Shown: piece after piece, positions 10,052 through 22,775 of the stretch
Position numbering within the stretch: position 1 is the first letter of the stretch
How the letters are laid out: every line of letters begins with the position of its first letter
Translations under genes and position numbers: made by a program
Assembly (NCBI GenBank): GCA_002917075.1
Contig: NTMA01000047.1
Coordinates: 62,001 to 126,000 of the forward strand
Direction: 5' to 3'
DNA from: Hawksworthiomyces lignivorus
Lineage: Eukaryota; Ascomycota; Sordariomycetes; Ophiostomatales; Ophiostomataceae
DNA: 64,000 nt
Notes under the pieces: generated by a model
Database searches by the model: none
Seen by the model: the letters and a program-made list of their open reading frames with translations, nothing else
What the model was told of the DNA's origin: nothing

Positions 10052-10640
10052 ACTTTAGATTCAAACAGAATATCATAAGCCGGGGCGATTAAATAATCAC
10101 CCCCCTCCCCAACCACCAAATAAATGATAAAAATAAGAAACAATAGGCCAAATTTAAATAGACTGAAGCTCAGATGCTAGCCTTTAGATTACGACATATT
10201 TATTCAGTCGTAAAATACGCACCGCATATATATATCGAATGCCAGATGATTACCCGGACAAGAAAGCGTTAACTGTTGACAATCCAATGCCGTATGTATG
10301 GAATCAGAGTACAACTAAGAAGATTTCTTTATAAAAATATTAAACTGTGAGGTATTTTGATAGTGTTTAACATACATTAAACATTGACGTAGCTTGTGTG
10401 ATCATTTCTGCGCAATAAAACTATGCAGTCAACCTCCCGGAGACCACCCTCAACTACGGCATCTATCTTCATGACCCTGGTATTGTATAATGTACCCTGG
10501 GCACTTGAATAATATTCATAAAATGCCGTAACTCCTTGTTCTCGAATTTGCACATTAGTTTGCTTGCTTCCGCAGACTTCCATGGTTTTATCAATTCAGA
10601 AACCTGCAGTACTTCATTGATGTACACACCTGGCTTTACA
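10052..10640. other. Convergent intergenic region
   Basis: The 3' flanks of the amine oxidase and of the MFS gene meet here. A short C-rich patch lies at about 10099-10111. No conserved frame was found; minor frames at 10377-10721 overlap the end of the transporter and look like chance. Confidence 0.5.
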
Positions 10641-12569
10641 TTAGATAATGACATCATCCAAGACAGCTTCGTTGCGTTTCAGTGCTGCTTTGCGTGCTCG
10701 TTTAATCCTCCTTGTATCTGAGTCAATTCGCCACGTGTACGCCCACGTCACTAGATTCATGACGATGGCCATGCCAATAAAGCCCATAGCAATGCCGAAA
10801 GATGTCGTATACCGCGGGGCGTAACGTGAATTGAAAAGCTGTGAACCTACGGCACCACCAATCTGACCGTAGCTGTTAGCAAATGCGATGGCTAGCGCTG
10901 ATCCCGTAGCTCCTCGCGTAGTTTGCACACGCCATGGCCACATCATGGTGTACCAAGCTGTAGAAAAGCCGCCAGCAATTACAGTAGCCGCGTATACACC
11001 ACCGATGTTTGGGTACGTGTACTCAACGATATAGCAAGCCAATATAACGATCATAAAGAACAATGGGATTGATGGCTGCGGAATGTGGCCTGTGTCTGAA
11101 AATATGCCAAATAAAATAGTTAAGAAGCAGGCAAAAATGGCTGGCGGGATGTTCAGGAGCTGGGCTCTGCCGATGGATGTGAATCCGAGGTCTGCAATTA
11201 CTGTCGGCTGATAGAAAGTTAAGCCAGTGGTTCCAACCGTGTAAAAAGCCCAACATCCAAGGAAGAGCCACAGTCGTATATCGCGCAGTGTATCAACAAA
11301 TTGGCGCCAACTGAAATTCTCTTCTTGACCGCGCGGAGCATTGATTGGCAAGCGGGCTTGCACAAAAGCTTTTTCATCATCCGTCATCCAGCGGGCATTT
11401 GATGGGACTGGATGAAGTGGAAAAAGTTAGTAACCATACTAAGTTGAACGATGAGCCTAGGCCAAGCAGTAACTGAGACCTACAGTCTGGAAGGAAAATC
11501 AAAGTGAAGATACCGAGCAGGACTGTGAATATGCCTTCTGTCAAGATAAGCCTAAGAGGGAGTGTATCAGCCATCAACACCTTCTACGCATAATTTGACT
11601 TGTTTCATCACACACAAGTGCAACTCACCATTTCCAACCCGACAAGCCCCGCACGTATACGCTATTGAAAGCAAAAGCTAACAAGCCACTGACAATGGAG
11701 CTAAAGTTTCCTAGCAGAGTAACTAGCACTATTCTCGGTGCCAACTCGTCTGGTCGATACCAATAGCAGAGTTGCAGCAGTTGACCCGGCCATAGTCCAG
11801 CTTCGAAGAGGCCCAGCAAAGCACGTACGGTGTAAAGACCGGCAGCATTAGTCACCGCTGCATGGCAGCAGAGGACGATGCCCCAGGAGATCTAACAAGT
11901 CAGCGCTCTATTAAAATTGATTCTGGCCCGTCCAATTGGTCTTTTGTGGCGCGACTTATCGCAATCCAAAACCTACCATAATCCGTGACTGCCAAACCGA
12001 AGGCTTAAATTTTTTGACTAGTAAATTTGAAGGTGTCTCGGCTATGATATAAGGAATCTATTGTACCGGTATCTCTCAGCTTAGAACCGAGTCAACTTTC
12101 AATGATTCTGGGGGAAACCCACATAATACGCTGTTGTCACTAGATTGTACATATTTGATGTCATACCTAGCTCCGTCATGATATTTCGTGGTGTGTCTCT
12201 GTCCATAATGCGAGCATTAGACAAATTTGCAGCGTCAATAGTTTTCACCATGTAAATCACTGATAATAACGGCAGTAATCTCCAATCTATCTGCCGCAAT
12301 AACTTCTTCTCTTCATCTGCGCTGAGGCTAGCACGTGCCCCCATCATATCCCGATCGTATCCGATGATGGTCGATCCATCTTGGCCGTTGCTATCGTCTC
12401 CGTATAGTGTATTTGGCAGCGCTCGATTGCGTGAGACTACGTGCAACTTGCCATTTGAGGTCAGCGAAGTCTCTACATCCCCAGTGTGCGTGAAGCGGGA
12501 AGTGTTCTTCTCATTGAGATTTATATCATGAGTGTGCGGCTGGGCATCTCGTGAAGTCAGTAGAGACAT
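10641..12569 (-). CDS. MFS transporter, anion:cation symporter (Dal5/Tna1-like) family
   Basis: Five exons, reading 12569-12123, 12057-11977, 11891-11629, 11551-11484 and 11407-10641, give 541 residues with phases that all close. The introns are 62-85 nt with GT...AG ends; the fourth, for example, joins LPD to FPSNARW. The product has a hydrophilic N-terminus of about 95 residues, then the family pattern KKLLRQIDWRLLPLL, a first loop ending NLSNARI, and about twelve membrane spans. Members of this family import small organic anions such as allantoate, nicotinate, pantothenate, biotin precursors or dipeptides. It shares a 595-bp promoter region with the divergent M20 peptidase, so a peptidase product or a nitrogen compound is a plausible cargo. 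The substrate is unproven. Confidence 0.88.
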
Positions 12570-13164
12570 TGTTGGCTATTTTGCCTGTAAATGCGCAAAT
12601 ATATGAGATTTCCTAGACTTGGCAGTCTCAATGCTAGAGGCATTTTACGTGCAACTTCCAAGATTCAGTCACAGTCGCCCACTCAACCAATATTTAAGCT
12701 TCTTCAGTATCTGCATATGGTTACATAAAAGTCGCAACTGACTTTGAGCATTTTCGTATTGGAAAGTTGTTTTTTTTATGTTATCACTACTCGATACAGA
12801 GTATATATGGATTTTCACGTGGGGGCAATTCTAACACCTTATCGTGGTGCATTTGACGTGGGATATGATGCCATTCACACTTACAGTGATTTATTGCCTG
12901 CCCCGCCGAGATTTCCTATGTTCATATAATATTGCGGTTTCCTCGTAATTAAATATCACAAAAGGTTAGAGTTCCCAAGTTGTATTTATGGCGCTAGTAT
13001 AGATATTCAATACTTAGATCCCCAGCTACTGTAAGTTCTTATCTAGCTCTCATCCCTCTTTTTTTATGTATCATTTCAAACCCTTCCTAAATAGACCAAA
13101 ATTCTTGCAGATCACTCGCTGACGTGCTACTTACAACACATCGGTAGCCTATCATAAACCAACC
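12570..13164. promoter_or_regulatory. Divergent promoter, MFS transporter and M20 peptidase
   Basis: The 595 bp between two start codons contains GATA-type sites at 12838-12844 (CTTATCG) and 13038-13044 (CTTATCT). Both match HGATAR on the minus strand and would allow joint nitrogen control. No clear TATA box was fixed. Confidence 0.45.
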
Positions 13165-14467
13165 ATGAAACTTGCTATCGGCATTCAGTGGTGGCTTATC
13201 ATTACAGTCAGTGCTACTTTTAGGAGACTGCAATTGCCCATCCACGATAAACTATCTGCACCAGCTTTAGCTCCTTCATCTTCGCCTTTTTTTTCGTCCT
13301 CTTCATCCACCCCCCCTCCTTACTCCTCCTCACTCGTTGCATTACATAAGGCGCTTGTTGAGATACCATCAGTTACTGGCTCGGAGGGAAATGCTACAAA
13401 TTTTCTGCGATCTTATCTATATAACGGTGGTTTTACTGTTGAGACGCAGTCCGTCTCCTCTGGCCGCGATAATCTGCTCGCCTACTTTGGAGAATCCCGT
13501 CAGACTCGCATCCTCGTCACTTCTCATATTGATACAGTCCCTCCATTTAGCCCTTATGAGCGTCGTCAGCCTGTGTCTGATTCTAATCTAGACTCCAGAT
13601 CTAATGATGAGCTCTGGGGCCGTGGAACAGTCGACGCCAAGGGAAGTGTGGCGTCCTTAATTACTGCAGTAGAACAACTCACTCAGACAGCCAAAATCAC
13701 TGATGGCGACGTTGCTATCCTTATTGATGTCGGCGAGGAACGTGGCGGTGATGGAATTCGTGCTGCTAACAATCTGGGATTAGCCTGGGAAGTTGTCATC
13801 TTCGGTGAGCCTACGCAATTAAAGCTCGCTCGGGGTCACAAAGGTGGCTTTGGCTTCAATATTACTTCATATGGCGTTGCCGCACATTCCGGCTACCCAG
13901 AATTTGGCGACAACGCTATCGACAGACTTATAAGGGGATTGACCGCACTAGCTACTGTTCAACTACCTTGGAGTACTGAGTTTGGTAATACAACGCTTAA
14001 CGTTGGTACTATTGGCGGCGGTGTCGCAGGTAACGTCGTCCCAGATTATGCGGTAGCGTTGGTGTCGGTGCGTGTGGCAGCTAGCACGCCAGAAGCAATT
14101 CAGAGGCAGATCGAAGAGGCTGTTCTCGGCGCTGAGCCAGAGCTTAAACTTGAATTCAGTTTTGGGATCGGGCCAGTTTCTCTGGATTACGATGTCGAAG
14201 GTTGGTACATATGACATTATTTCAACAACTCTGGTTTTTTCTTTTATTCCAATATGAAGGCTCATATCTACAGGGTTTGATACCATTACTCTCAGCTATG
14301 GGACTGATATCCCTCACCTTATTGGAGACCACAAGAGATACCTGTTCGGTCCAGGAGATTTTCTTGTTGCCCACTCAGATCATGAACACCTTACGGTGTT
14401 AGATCTGGAACAAGCAGTTGAAGGCTACAAAATACTAATAACGGAGTCCTTAAAGCAAAAGCTATAA
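13165..14467 (+). CDS. M20-family metallopeptidase (ArgE/DapE-like), secreted
   Basis: Two exons, 13165-14200 and 14274-14467, give 409 residues; the 73-nt intron is removed in phase 1 and restores DVEGFDT. The fold is M20A, a two-zinc hydrolase that removes acyl groups or C-terminal residues from peptides. Visible metal and catalytic positions are His121 and Asp123 in SHIDTV, Asp157 in GRGTVDAKG, the pair Glu191-Glu192 in VGEERGG, and His379 in [11 protein letters not shown]. The dimerisation lid begins around KGGFGFNI. Residues 1-18 form a signal peptide, followed by a Ser/Pro-rich linker to about residue 58. It is probably an extracellular or vacuolar carboxypeptidase or deacetylase rather than the mitochondrial arginine-pathway enzyme. 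Specificity cannot be assigned. Without the intron the frame would end at about 14214. Confidence 0.88.
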
Positions 14468-17394
14468 AGTTCAGCTTTGTACGAAGATATGGGAACCACA
14501 AGGATTAAATTACAGATGTCACGGTCGAGTGATATTTTACCAATGCAACATTCCGAAGTAATGGTAAGGAATGAATATCATATCTAGAATTTGATTTTGT
14601 AGAATCGAGATAGAGCTCTGGGCAATCTCGATTCTTTCAACAATAGTCAGCTCTATATGGATGGCCCTCAGCCAAAATGTAGACCAAAGCTTAGTTTCAA
14701 TGTATTCTCTTCATCTTGCAATATATTGAATAGGTAACGGCGAACAATACTTTTCCCGGCAGCTCTTCTTAGGGTATTAATTTTTCAAATATGACAAACA
14801 GCAACAGAGTAGATATATATGCGCGAGTCCGTAGTAAATCTAAAAAGAAATATCTCCTCTTCTGCATTAAACCACTTCGCTGCGGCTTTCGGCTAATCTT
14901 CTGTATCAGTTTAGATCTTTCGAGTTTACTTAGTACAAGTATGTAAAATATTTCTCAGTTTTGTATAAACCTATTTCTTGTATTCATTTAGCACGGACAA
15001 CCACGATAGAGCAAAAACTGTTGAGTGTTACTACTAGTCCGCTATACCAGTACAAAAAGGATTAATGCACTTGGGCATATGTCACAGTACTTCATAACTC
15101 AGCAAAAACCCAAAGCCGTCATTGGATTTGACAACTTGGATTCAATTACGAAATTCGGCCTAGGCTGCTAATGTTGAGCAGTGCTTACATAATACCATGC
15201 CTATAGATTGATACCGTATGCCTATCACTTGAATACCGTGGTGATACACTGTATATAGCACTATATAGAGAAGGCTCCTCGCCCTGCCTCCCTCTAGGAT
15301 ATCTCTTTTGGCCTCTTCTAATCAATGGCTCTACTCAAACTGGCTTGACAGCTAAAGCATAGGGGTGACTTCTGCGGAAAGGCACAATACTACACGACTC
15401 AGCCGTATCTAGCGATTTCCCGGTATCTAGAAATCCTATAGCACGTCAGATCGATACAATATGCCACGTTGTTATTCTCCATGACAGTTTAATTTCTTTA
15501 GGTGCACATAAATACCGATACACGCAACTCACTTATAAATAAAATTAAGTGTAAACAGGCGTGCTCAGGCAATGTAAGATCTGGCTTTGGTAATCACGCT
15601 TCTAGGTCCATCTTATTAGGTACATTACCATGAATTTGTGCAATAATTGTACTCAAGTGTACCTAAATAGATTAGAACAATGCACAACAATAATGATGCC
15701 ACGAGATATCATCCCTTAGAAAAGTAAACTCAATCCGTATGGTGACAGAGACGTATACCCTTAGGTCTTAGTACGAAGATATAAATTTCAAGCTTCCATT
15801 TAAGGTTTGAATCATAGGCCCCATACGCTACAAATAATGTAGTAAAGTTGTGTTACTCCTGAATAGAGTATTCTCAACCCTAATGAATATTTATTTGGCA
15901 TTTTGAAATAAATGAATGCAATTACTGCTGTTGCTAGTATGTTCAATTAAAGTACAAGAGACTTGAAATGTCTTCTATTAATTTGCATCAATCTAAGCTA
16001 GAGATTTGTAAATTGTCTATGTGGCTTATATTATTGTCGCTGACTCTTAGTTTATACATATACCTACGGACTAACACTACTGAAACCACAACACCATATC
16101 TCAGGTAACTGTCTAAGTAGGTGAACAGCAGCAGCCTGCCATTTTTTCCTTTATCTTTAAATTTTTTTTATAAAAAAAACTATAACCTAATTCAAACACG
16201 AATCTATGGTAAACAACCAATGCTAGCTATCCCTATGTATCTATATAAGACAGAAATTGAAACAATAGAGAAAAGTTATGTGTGTGCACATACTGAATGA
16301 ACTATCCGATAACACCCCTTTGATATCCCAGGCCAAGTCGCCATCAAAGTATATACCAAATCAAATTATCATGATTGCAGGACCTTTATCAGCTTGAAAA
16401 TGTAGAGCTATTGTTGCTCCTCTTTCAATTGCTCTATTTTTGATGTTCATACAAATATTCTTGCCGACGCGGAACCGAAGAAAGACTGCTGCCGGTCTTC
16501 ACGTCACGTCACTTCCGTAGGAAGAGAATAAGAATCAGCGGTTATCACTTAATTACTAATAATAATAGTATAGAAAGTATTGGGTACTATTTTGATAGAG
16601 CTGAATCTAAGACTATTCGGCAAGGCAGACATGGGGCTTTCAAAATCTTCTAACCTACCAGTTTTTATTTTACAATATTCTTGGCGATCACATAAATTCA
16701 CCCCCGCATTATACAAAGTGACCTTTGAGTCGTCGCAAGGTGACAAGACAGTTGTTTTGGTACTAAGCTCGTTCTTTACACTGATCACCGAGCGTCGGCA
16801 AAACTGGCTGTGGCTTGTTAGTGAGCTGGGCAGCAGATTTCCAATATGATAAAGAAACCAACGATTGCATATACATCGCGGTTATTGGTCAAATTAGCTG
16901 ATTGAGGCATCCGTTGGAGAAGTGAGATCAAAATCGAGGTTGGAATTTTATGGTTTGAAGTCGCATTTTTTGGTTGACGAAATGGCATACGTAGTTGACG
17001 TTTTCCAGAGCTATGTCAATGACAGCATATCACGTTAGACTCGTAGATCACGATATGTCGGCTAGTCTGAAATTTTGGTACCCAATTAAGATCTAGACCA
17101 AAGATTGCAAACCTCGAAGATGAATAAATTATTAATTAAGAGACACCTGAAAATAAAATAATAATGCACAGCTCTGCCTGGGTTGGTGTTTTCCATAATT
17201 ACTATGTCTATGATTTATCGCGATAATGCGACAAATTATTACGACATCGCTGTAATCATGATACATATATCTTTAGTTGTTGTCGATAGAGAGCTTCATA
17301 AAAATAAAGAAATGGGCAAAAAAAAAAGAGAAGATTAAAAACACAAAGTTGAATTATATGAATCAAATTTCAAAATACATATTAATTTTACGCA
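14468..17394. other. 2.9-kb AT-rich gene desert
   Basis: No credible coding frame, tRNA or rRNA gene, or terminal repeat was found on either strand. Many short A/T runs are present. The frames at 16549-16849 lack conserved features. The base composition is similar to that of the MULE interior, so this may be old decayed repeat or intergenic DNA. Confidence 0.5.
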
Positions 17395-19689
17395 ATGCCG
17401 ACCGTACTTTGGAGCGTCGACCGTTCGACACCATCGCGTTCTGATGATGACTTGGCTACGAGTTCAGGCGATGAGAAAAAACCGCAATTCGCTGTCAGTG
17501 AGCTTCCCTTGGGGGAACCCATTGACACCAGTAGAAGGTTTTTCTGGCAGAAGACAAAGCCCTTGGACCTTGACGCTATTGCCACGCAGCCATCCGTATT
17601 TGATGACCCGGACTTGGCGGTTCAATATCGTCCAAGGCCAGACTGGGAAAATCTTCATCGATTTGATCCATCGGCACGATGGACATGGCGAGAGGAAAAA
17701 GTATGTATATCTAAGCTAATAGTAGTCCTGGGTTCATTTAAAAATAAAATAAAAATATTCTAATGTCCTCTTCGCCAGGCCTTACTTCGGAAAATAGATA
17801 TTCGTATTTTTATCTTTACTTGTGTCGCATTCATGTCTCTCGAAATAGACCGTGTCAACTTGTCGCAAGCTCTTACGAATAACTTTTTGCCGGATCTTGG
17901 CCTGACAACAAACGGTAGGTGTTTTCCGACTATCCAGTGTATTATTTGAAGTACTTCTCTAATGGATTCAAACTGTTAAGATTATAATCTCGGGAATAGT
18001 GTCTTCACGCTTTCCTTCATGTGTGCGGAGCTGCCTTCGCAGCTGGTTTCTAAATGGTAAAATTTAACTCGCCACTAAATATCAATAAAATATATATTAA
18101 CTAGCACAATAGGATGGGCCCAGATCGATGGATTCCACTACAAATGATCTTATGGAGCATCGTTGCAGCGTGCCAATTTAAGTTAAATGGCCGCGCTTCG
18201 TTCTTGACAACACGCGCCTTACTAGGTATACTTCAAGGTGGTTTCATCCCAGATGTGAGTTCAAATATTGATATTCACATTTACGGTAATCGATATTAAC
18301 CAGTCTGGAAAAGATGAACCTGTATTTGTCGTATTTCTACACGAGTGCTGAGCTGCCCGTTCGTTTATCCCGCTGGTGGGCTGCCATGACGAGTGCAATT
18401 ATTGTTGGCGCTTTTCTTGCATTCGGTATTCTTCACCTTGACGGTCGAAATGGAATAGAAGGGTGGAGATGGCTGTTTCTTATCGAGGGTGTGATAACTG
18501 GGATCGTCGGCGTGTCAGCCTTTTATTTCATGCCCCCAAGCCCAACACAAACTCGCGGCTTTCCAAGAGGCAAGAAAGGGTGGTTTTCTGAACGGTATAG
18601 TCCTGTCGCATTTGATTCTCAAAGCAAGTGTAAATTATTGTACCACTAACACGTCTCACAACAGAGAGGAAACGATTATCATCAACAGAGCCCTCCGCAA
18701 TGACCCTTCTAAGGGATCAATGCATAATAGACAACCCATTACACCCAAGCTTTTACTCAAGGCTCTTTCTGATTATCATCTTTGGCCGGTGTATGTTATT
18801 TTCCCCGAAAATACATGTGATGCATGAGCTGACTTCATTTGAAAGCTACATGATTGCATTAGTCTTTCAGATGCCTATGGGACCCCCTTCGCAATATTTG
18901 ACATTAAGGTAGGGTTTACACCTTCAGTTTCAAGTCTCTGTTAATTATACTAATTTGCATCTGGTAATTAGTTTGAAAGGACTTGGATTCACCACATTCC
19001 AAACCAACCTCTTGGTTATTCCGTCTCAAGTGCTTTCGATGACTACCCTTTTACTGGGAACCCTTTTTGCTGGGTGGTCGAATGAACTTGCCTTCAATGG
19101 ACTTCTCGGACAAATATGGGCATTGCCATGCCTCATTGCACTTTATGCAATAGACACGACTACGGGCAACAAATGGAGCATTTTCGCTCTTATCACTGTT
19201 CTCCTTGGTTATCCATCTAACCATTCTGTACAAGTCGGTAAGGATAGGTTTCAGCATAAGGAAGTAAAACGCAATCGTTCACAAAATATAAATTAACCGT
19301 ATATTACAGGTTGGGTGTCAAGAAACGCAAATACAGTGCGGACTCGAACGGTTTCAACAGCCATGTATAACATGTGTTGCCAGGCCGGCTCTGTTATCTA
19401 TTCGAACATATATCGCGCAGGTATGTTGCCATCTAGTCAGATTGTCATGGAAGCTGTGAGCTAAAACGTCGTAGACGATGCACCCCGCTATCGTCGTGGT
19501 AATAAGGACTTGATTGGAATCTGCGTTGGAAACATCTTTCTATATATAGCTGTTCACTATTATTACAAGTGGGTCAATTATCGGAGAGACAAGATCTGGA
19601 ATTCTTGGACGCCAGCCGAGAGAGAACATTATATCAAGACCACCAAACACGAAGGTAACAAACGTTTGGATTTTAGATTCGAGTATTGA
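17395..19689 (+). CDS. MFS transporter, anion:cation symporter family (ten exons)
   Basis: Exons at 17395-17700, 17779-17914, 17981-18056, 18113-18254, 18314-18594, 18665-18790, 18846-18908, 18972-19237, 19310-19420 and 19475-19689 join in phase to 573 residues. Every intron has GT...AG ends and is 54-78 nt. The first about 100 residues are hydrophilic and cytoplasmic. Family landmarks follow: [33 protein letters not shown], the central [10 protein letters not shown], and the C-terminal NKRLDFRF close to the end, a usual ending in this family. About twelve spans are expected. The family moves carboxylates and vitamins such as nicotinate or pantothenate. Its neighbour is the bZIP regulator and, beyond that, the reductase/monooxygenase pair, so export or import of a carboxylic acid is possible. 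The first exon is the least certain. Confidence 0.82.
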
Positions 19690-19936
19690 GCCGAATTTAA
19701 AATCTGCCAGCTATCTCCTTCCTCACAGCGAAGAGAAACCGCGCCAATCCGCTACATGCTCATCCTGACTCTTGGGCATTCGGCGCTTGGTAGTGCGTTT
19801 AACCGACAAAGATAACATGATTCTCAGATCAAATAATTCCCAGGAACAGTCTTTATTTGCCATAAATACCGATATAAGACATGAAACAATCTTTGAGATA
19901 GCTTCTCTTCTAGAGTCAAATCAAGATAATACAGCA

Positions 19937-21085
19937 TTAAATTGTCTCTTCTGGTTCATCAGGGGCCACACAAAACACCTTCATAAAAGGAAAAATAGCA
20001 GCTGTTGATGTGCTAAGAGTCCAGTTCTCCACTCTTCGAATGTGATTCTCGAAGATTGGGCTGAGAACAAGATTTTGACCGTCCCCAAGGTCCAGAAATG
20101 CGCCAGAATCCGTGTATGGCCAGTTGACTGACATGCAATTGCCTGTTACCCGTCGGAAATCATCAAATCCAATAGTCATCCAGACTTTGTCTCGAATTAT
20201 TGTGTCTCGTGCTTCTGGCCTGTGCATGCGTTAGAAATAAAAGCATCACTATCAATCGTTTGGAAGTGCGTACCATGTTACAACATCGATCCAAGCTGGA
20301 TGAGGCACTGTTCGCTGCAAATGGGTTGGTTTAAGAAAGTCGGGCAGCTTGTCGTAGCTCAGCTTATTTCGACATACAAGCCAGCGCAGCAAATGAGACA
20401 AAATATACATAAGCGCTATGCGCGTCGGCGCGGATTTGATACACGATTTTTGAACGACATGTGATGCCAAAGCAGAAGTCAGTGGCCGTGTGCTATCATC
20501 ACCCAAGTTCGGGTTTAACAGAGAAGAAATGCTAGGGAATTGCGCATGGCTAAGCTCGTGCGCGCCGCTGTGCTGTTGTAGGCGTCGTCCCGAATTTGTC
20601 GTTTCGATGATAATCCTATCCAAGTCTGTCGTGGGAGGGAGATGGAGAGGAATGATTTGCCATTCTGGCAAATCTCCTAACTGCGAAAGAGGAGAAGGAG
20701 AGTCTGGCAAAGGCAGTGGGTATTCAAAGATGATGCTACTTAGCTCATCGTCTTGTCCAGGGTCCAGTAACTCTCTTAGGTTGACTGTCCAGGTTGCACT
20801 TCGGCGGCTAGGATCGTCATCATGATTCGTTCTAGATACAGACTCTAGATTATCCCTCTCAGTCTTTAAGCAGACACAACCAGTTTCCTCATACTTTCGT
20901 AATTTCGATTCTGCGACCTCGAGCTTTTCCGTCAGACGAGAGACCTCCTGTTCTAACCACTGGAGACGGGCTTTTTTTCTTCGCTGGCAGTGCTGTTGGT
21001 TGGCACGATCAATGGCTCGCTTTCTTTCAATCTGAGACGATGTAAGGTTAGAGACCCGCCGTGCCCCAGGATCTTGTCTTCCCAT
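19937..21085 (-). CDS. bZIP transcription factor with DUF3425-like C-terminus
   Basis: Two exons, 21085-20274 and 20219-19937, give 364 residues. The intron (54 nt, GTACGC...CACAG) splits the Trp of a conserved PAWIDVVTW segment. A basic region at about residues 20-45 (RKRAIDRANQQHCQRRKKAR) runs into a leucine-rich coil to about 70 (LEQEVSRLTEKLEVAESKL). The C-terminal half has the fungal DUF3425 pattern, with LLRWL, HPAWID and a late MSVNWPY. Such proteins are common regulators of secondary metabolism and stress genes. Position suggests it controls the flanking transporter or the reductase and monooxygenase genes, but that is inference. The gene converges with the MFS gene, 247 bases away. 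Confidence 0.85.
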
Positions 21086-22775
21086 GTCGAGAAGAGTTGT
21101 GTATGTGCGCGTGAGTCAAGAAGATTGGATTGGAAAGACAGCGCACATGAATCATGCGAGGGAGGGGGTTGGCGCTAGGAAATAAATTGGGGTGGGCGCG
21201 CAAGCCTTAAATAATATCCGGTGTTCGCTTGCGTTCTCCCCCTCCTGTTGGGCCAAAGTTTGTCCTTCGGTAGCAGACTAGTTTAGTGTCACCTCTGCCC
21301 AATGATATGATCCACTATATGGCCTTATGCTGCAGCATCAGTCCAGAGATCCGCTGAGCTGATCATAAGCAAGTTCTGGTTCATTTAGAAACTTATCGGC
21401 CTTCACAGAGTACTTATTTTCTAACTCTCAAGCCATATCTGAGGAGGCTATCCAAGGTAAGGAGATAACTGACAGGTGGTGAATAGTGTATGAACTACGG
21501 AGTAGTTGTTGGTACAAAGCACAATAATTGGTGTTGTTAAACTAAAACAAGTCTAGTAAGTTGGTGAATCCACGTCTCTATTGTCTCCAGTGCATTCCCT
21601 AGATTACTTCCGGAACATTGGCTTTTCTCGGACTCTATTTTCTTTTATCTTTTTTTTAGACGCAATTGAAATATCGATATTGCATTATAGGCTTATTTTA
21701 CGTCTGGTTTTTTTTATTGTATCAAAGTCATCTGAAATTGAAAGGAAATTTCTTTGTAACATTTAGCTCAAGTTTAAGAACACAAGATACTTATCTGTTT
21801 ATTTGTCAAAGATATATGTATTCTAGCATATCACCGAGAGCTACATATATTGTTGCTGGGCTTTACAGTATATTCATTAGTTTTCCGGCGTCAATATGGC
21901 AAGCTTTACTTCTAACTATGCGTTCATGTGGATGAATCTCCATACATGAGTACAATGTGTGGAAGCGACTGAAGCACTAGAATTACATAATTAATAGGGC
22001 ATGTCAAATCAGATCTAAAAACCCACAGAATAGGAACACATCGCAGGCTACAACTCCAACTGATATAACATTTGACCTAGCTTCACAATGCAAACCCCAG
22101 ATTTTAAATGCAGAATTAGAACGACGCCAACTCCGCCCCATCATTTATCAAACGTTAAATTTACATCCACGGCCCATAGTTTTCTCCACATATTCATGAT
22201 TCATGATACATAACACTTTTATTACATCTAGGATACAAGACATGCAACTTTTAATAACCCTGTTTTCCGAGCATTACCTCTTTAAGCAAAGGTATCGTGC
22301 CCAATCGTGAACTGTTACGAACAAAGGTTCAAAATAACGTAGAAGTCCAAAAACCTCGACTTATTTTGTATACATCTAGGCTAATTCACGCACCTTTGGA
22401 TGCTGTAACTATAGTTCATGTAGTTTGTCAGTTTTACATGCAACTGAGTTGTCATAGCGCGTGAGATTCACTACTATGCTATAAGTCAAAAAATATTACT
22501 CTTGGAGGACTTGGTGTTCGAATCCCTCACAAGAACGTATATTGCACCTGTGCTTTTGCCGGAGGTGTTCACACAACGCCACATCGTAACAAGGGCTCAG
22601 AGGCATCTATGAATTTACTAATTTGTCTAGTGAAACTTGTTCAAAAACTCGAAACATACAATGACAACAAATAAATCAAGACTATAATATATAGTGGACA
22701 TTGCTATGGTTCATCAATTTATAACTACCGCAGTGCTACTACTTCCGCTGGTGCTATTTCTGTTTGTATGCTAGA
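21086..22775. other. 1.7-kb intergenic region
   Basis: This spans the upstream region of the bZIP gene and the downstream region of the monooxygenase gene. It has a more GC-rich promoter-like part at 21100-21300, then AT-rich DNA with short chance frames. A TTCGAATCC string at 22522-22530 resembles a tRNA T-loop but has no matching stems. Confidence 0.5.

Noticed and set aside
22505..22545. tRNA-like T-loop (GTTCGAATCC)
   Set aside because: The flanking bases do not form the 5-bp T stem, and no acceptor, D or anticodon arms could be drawn upstream.
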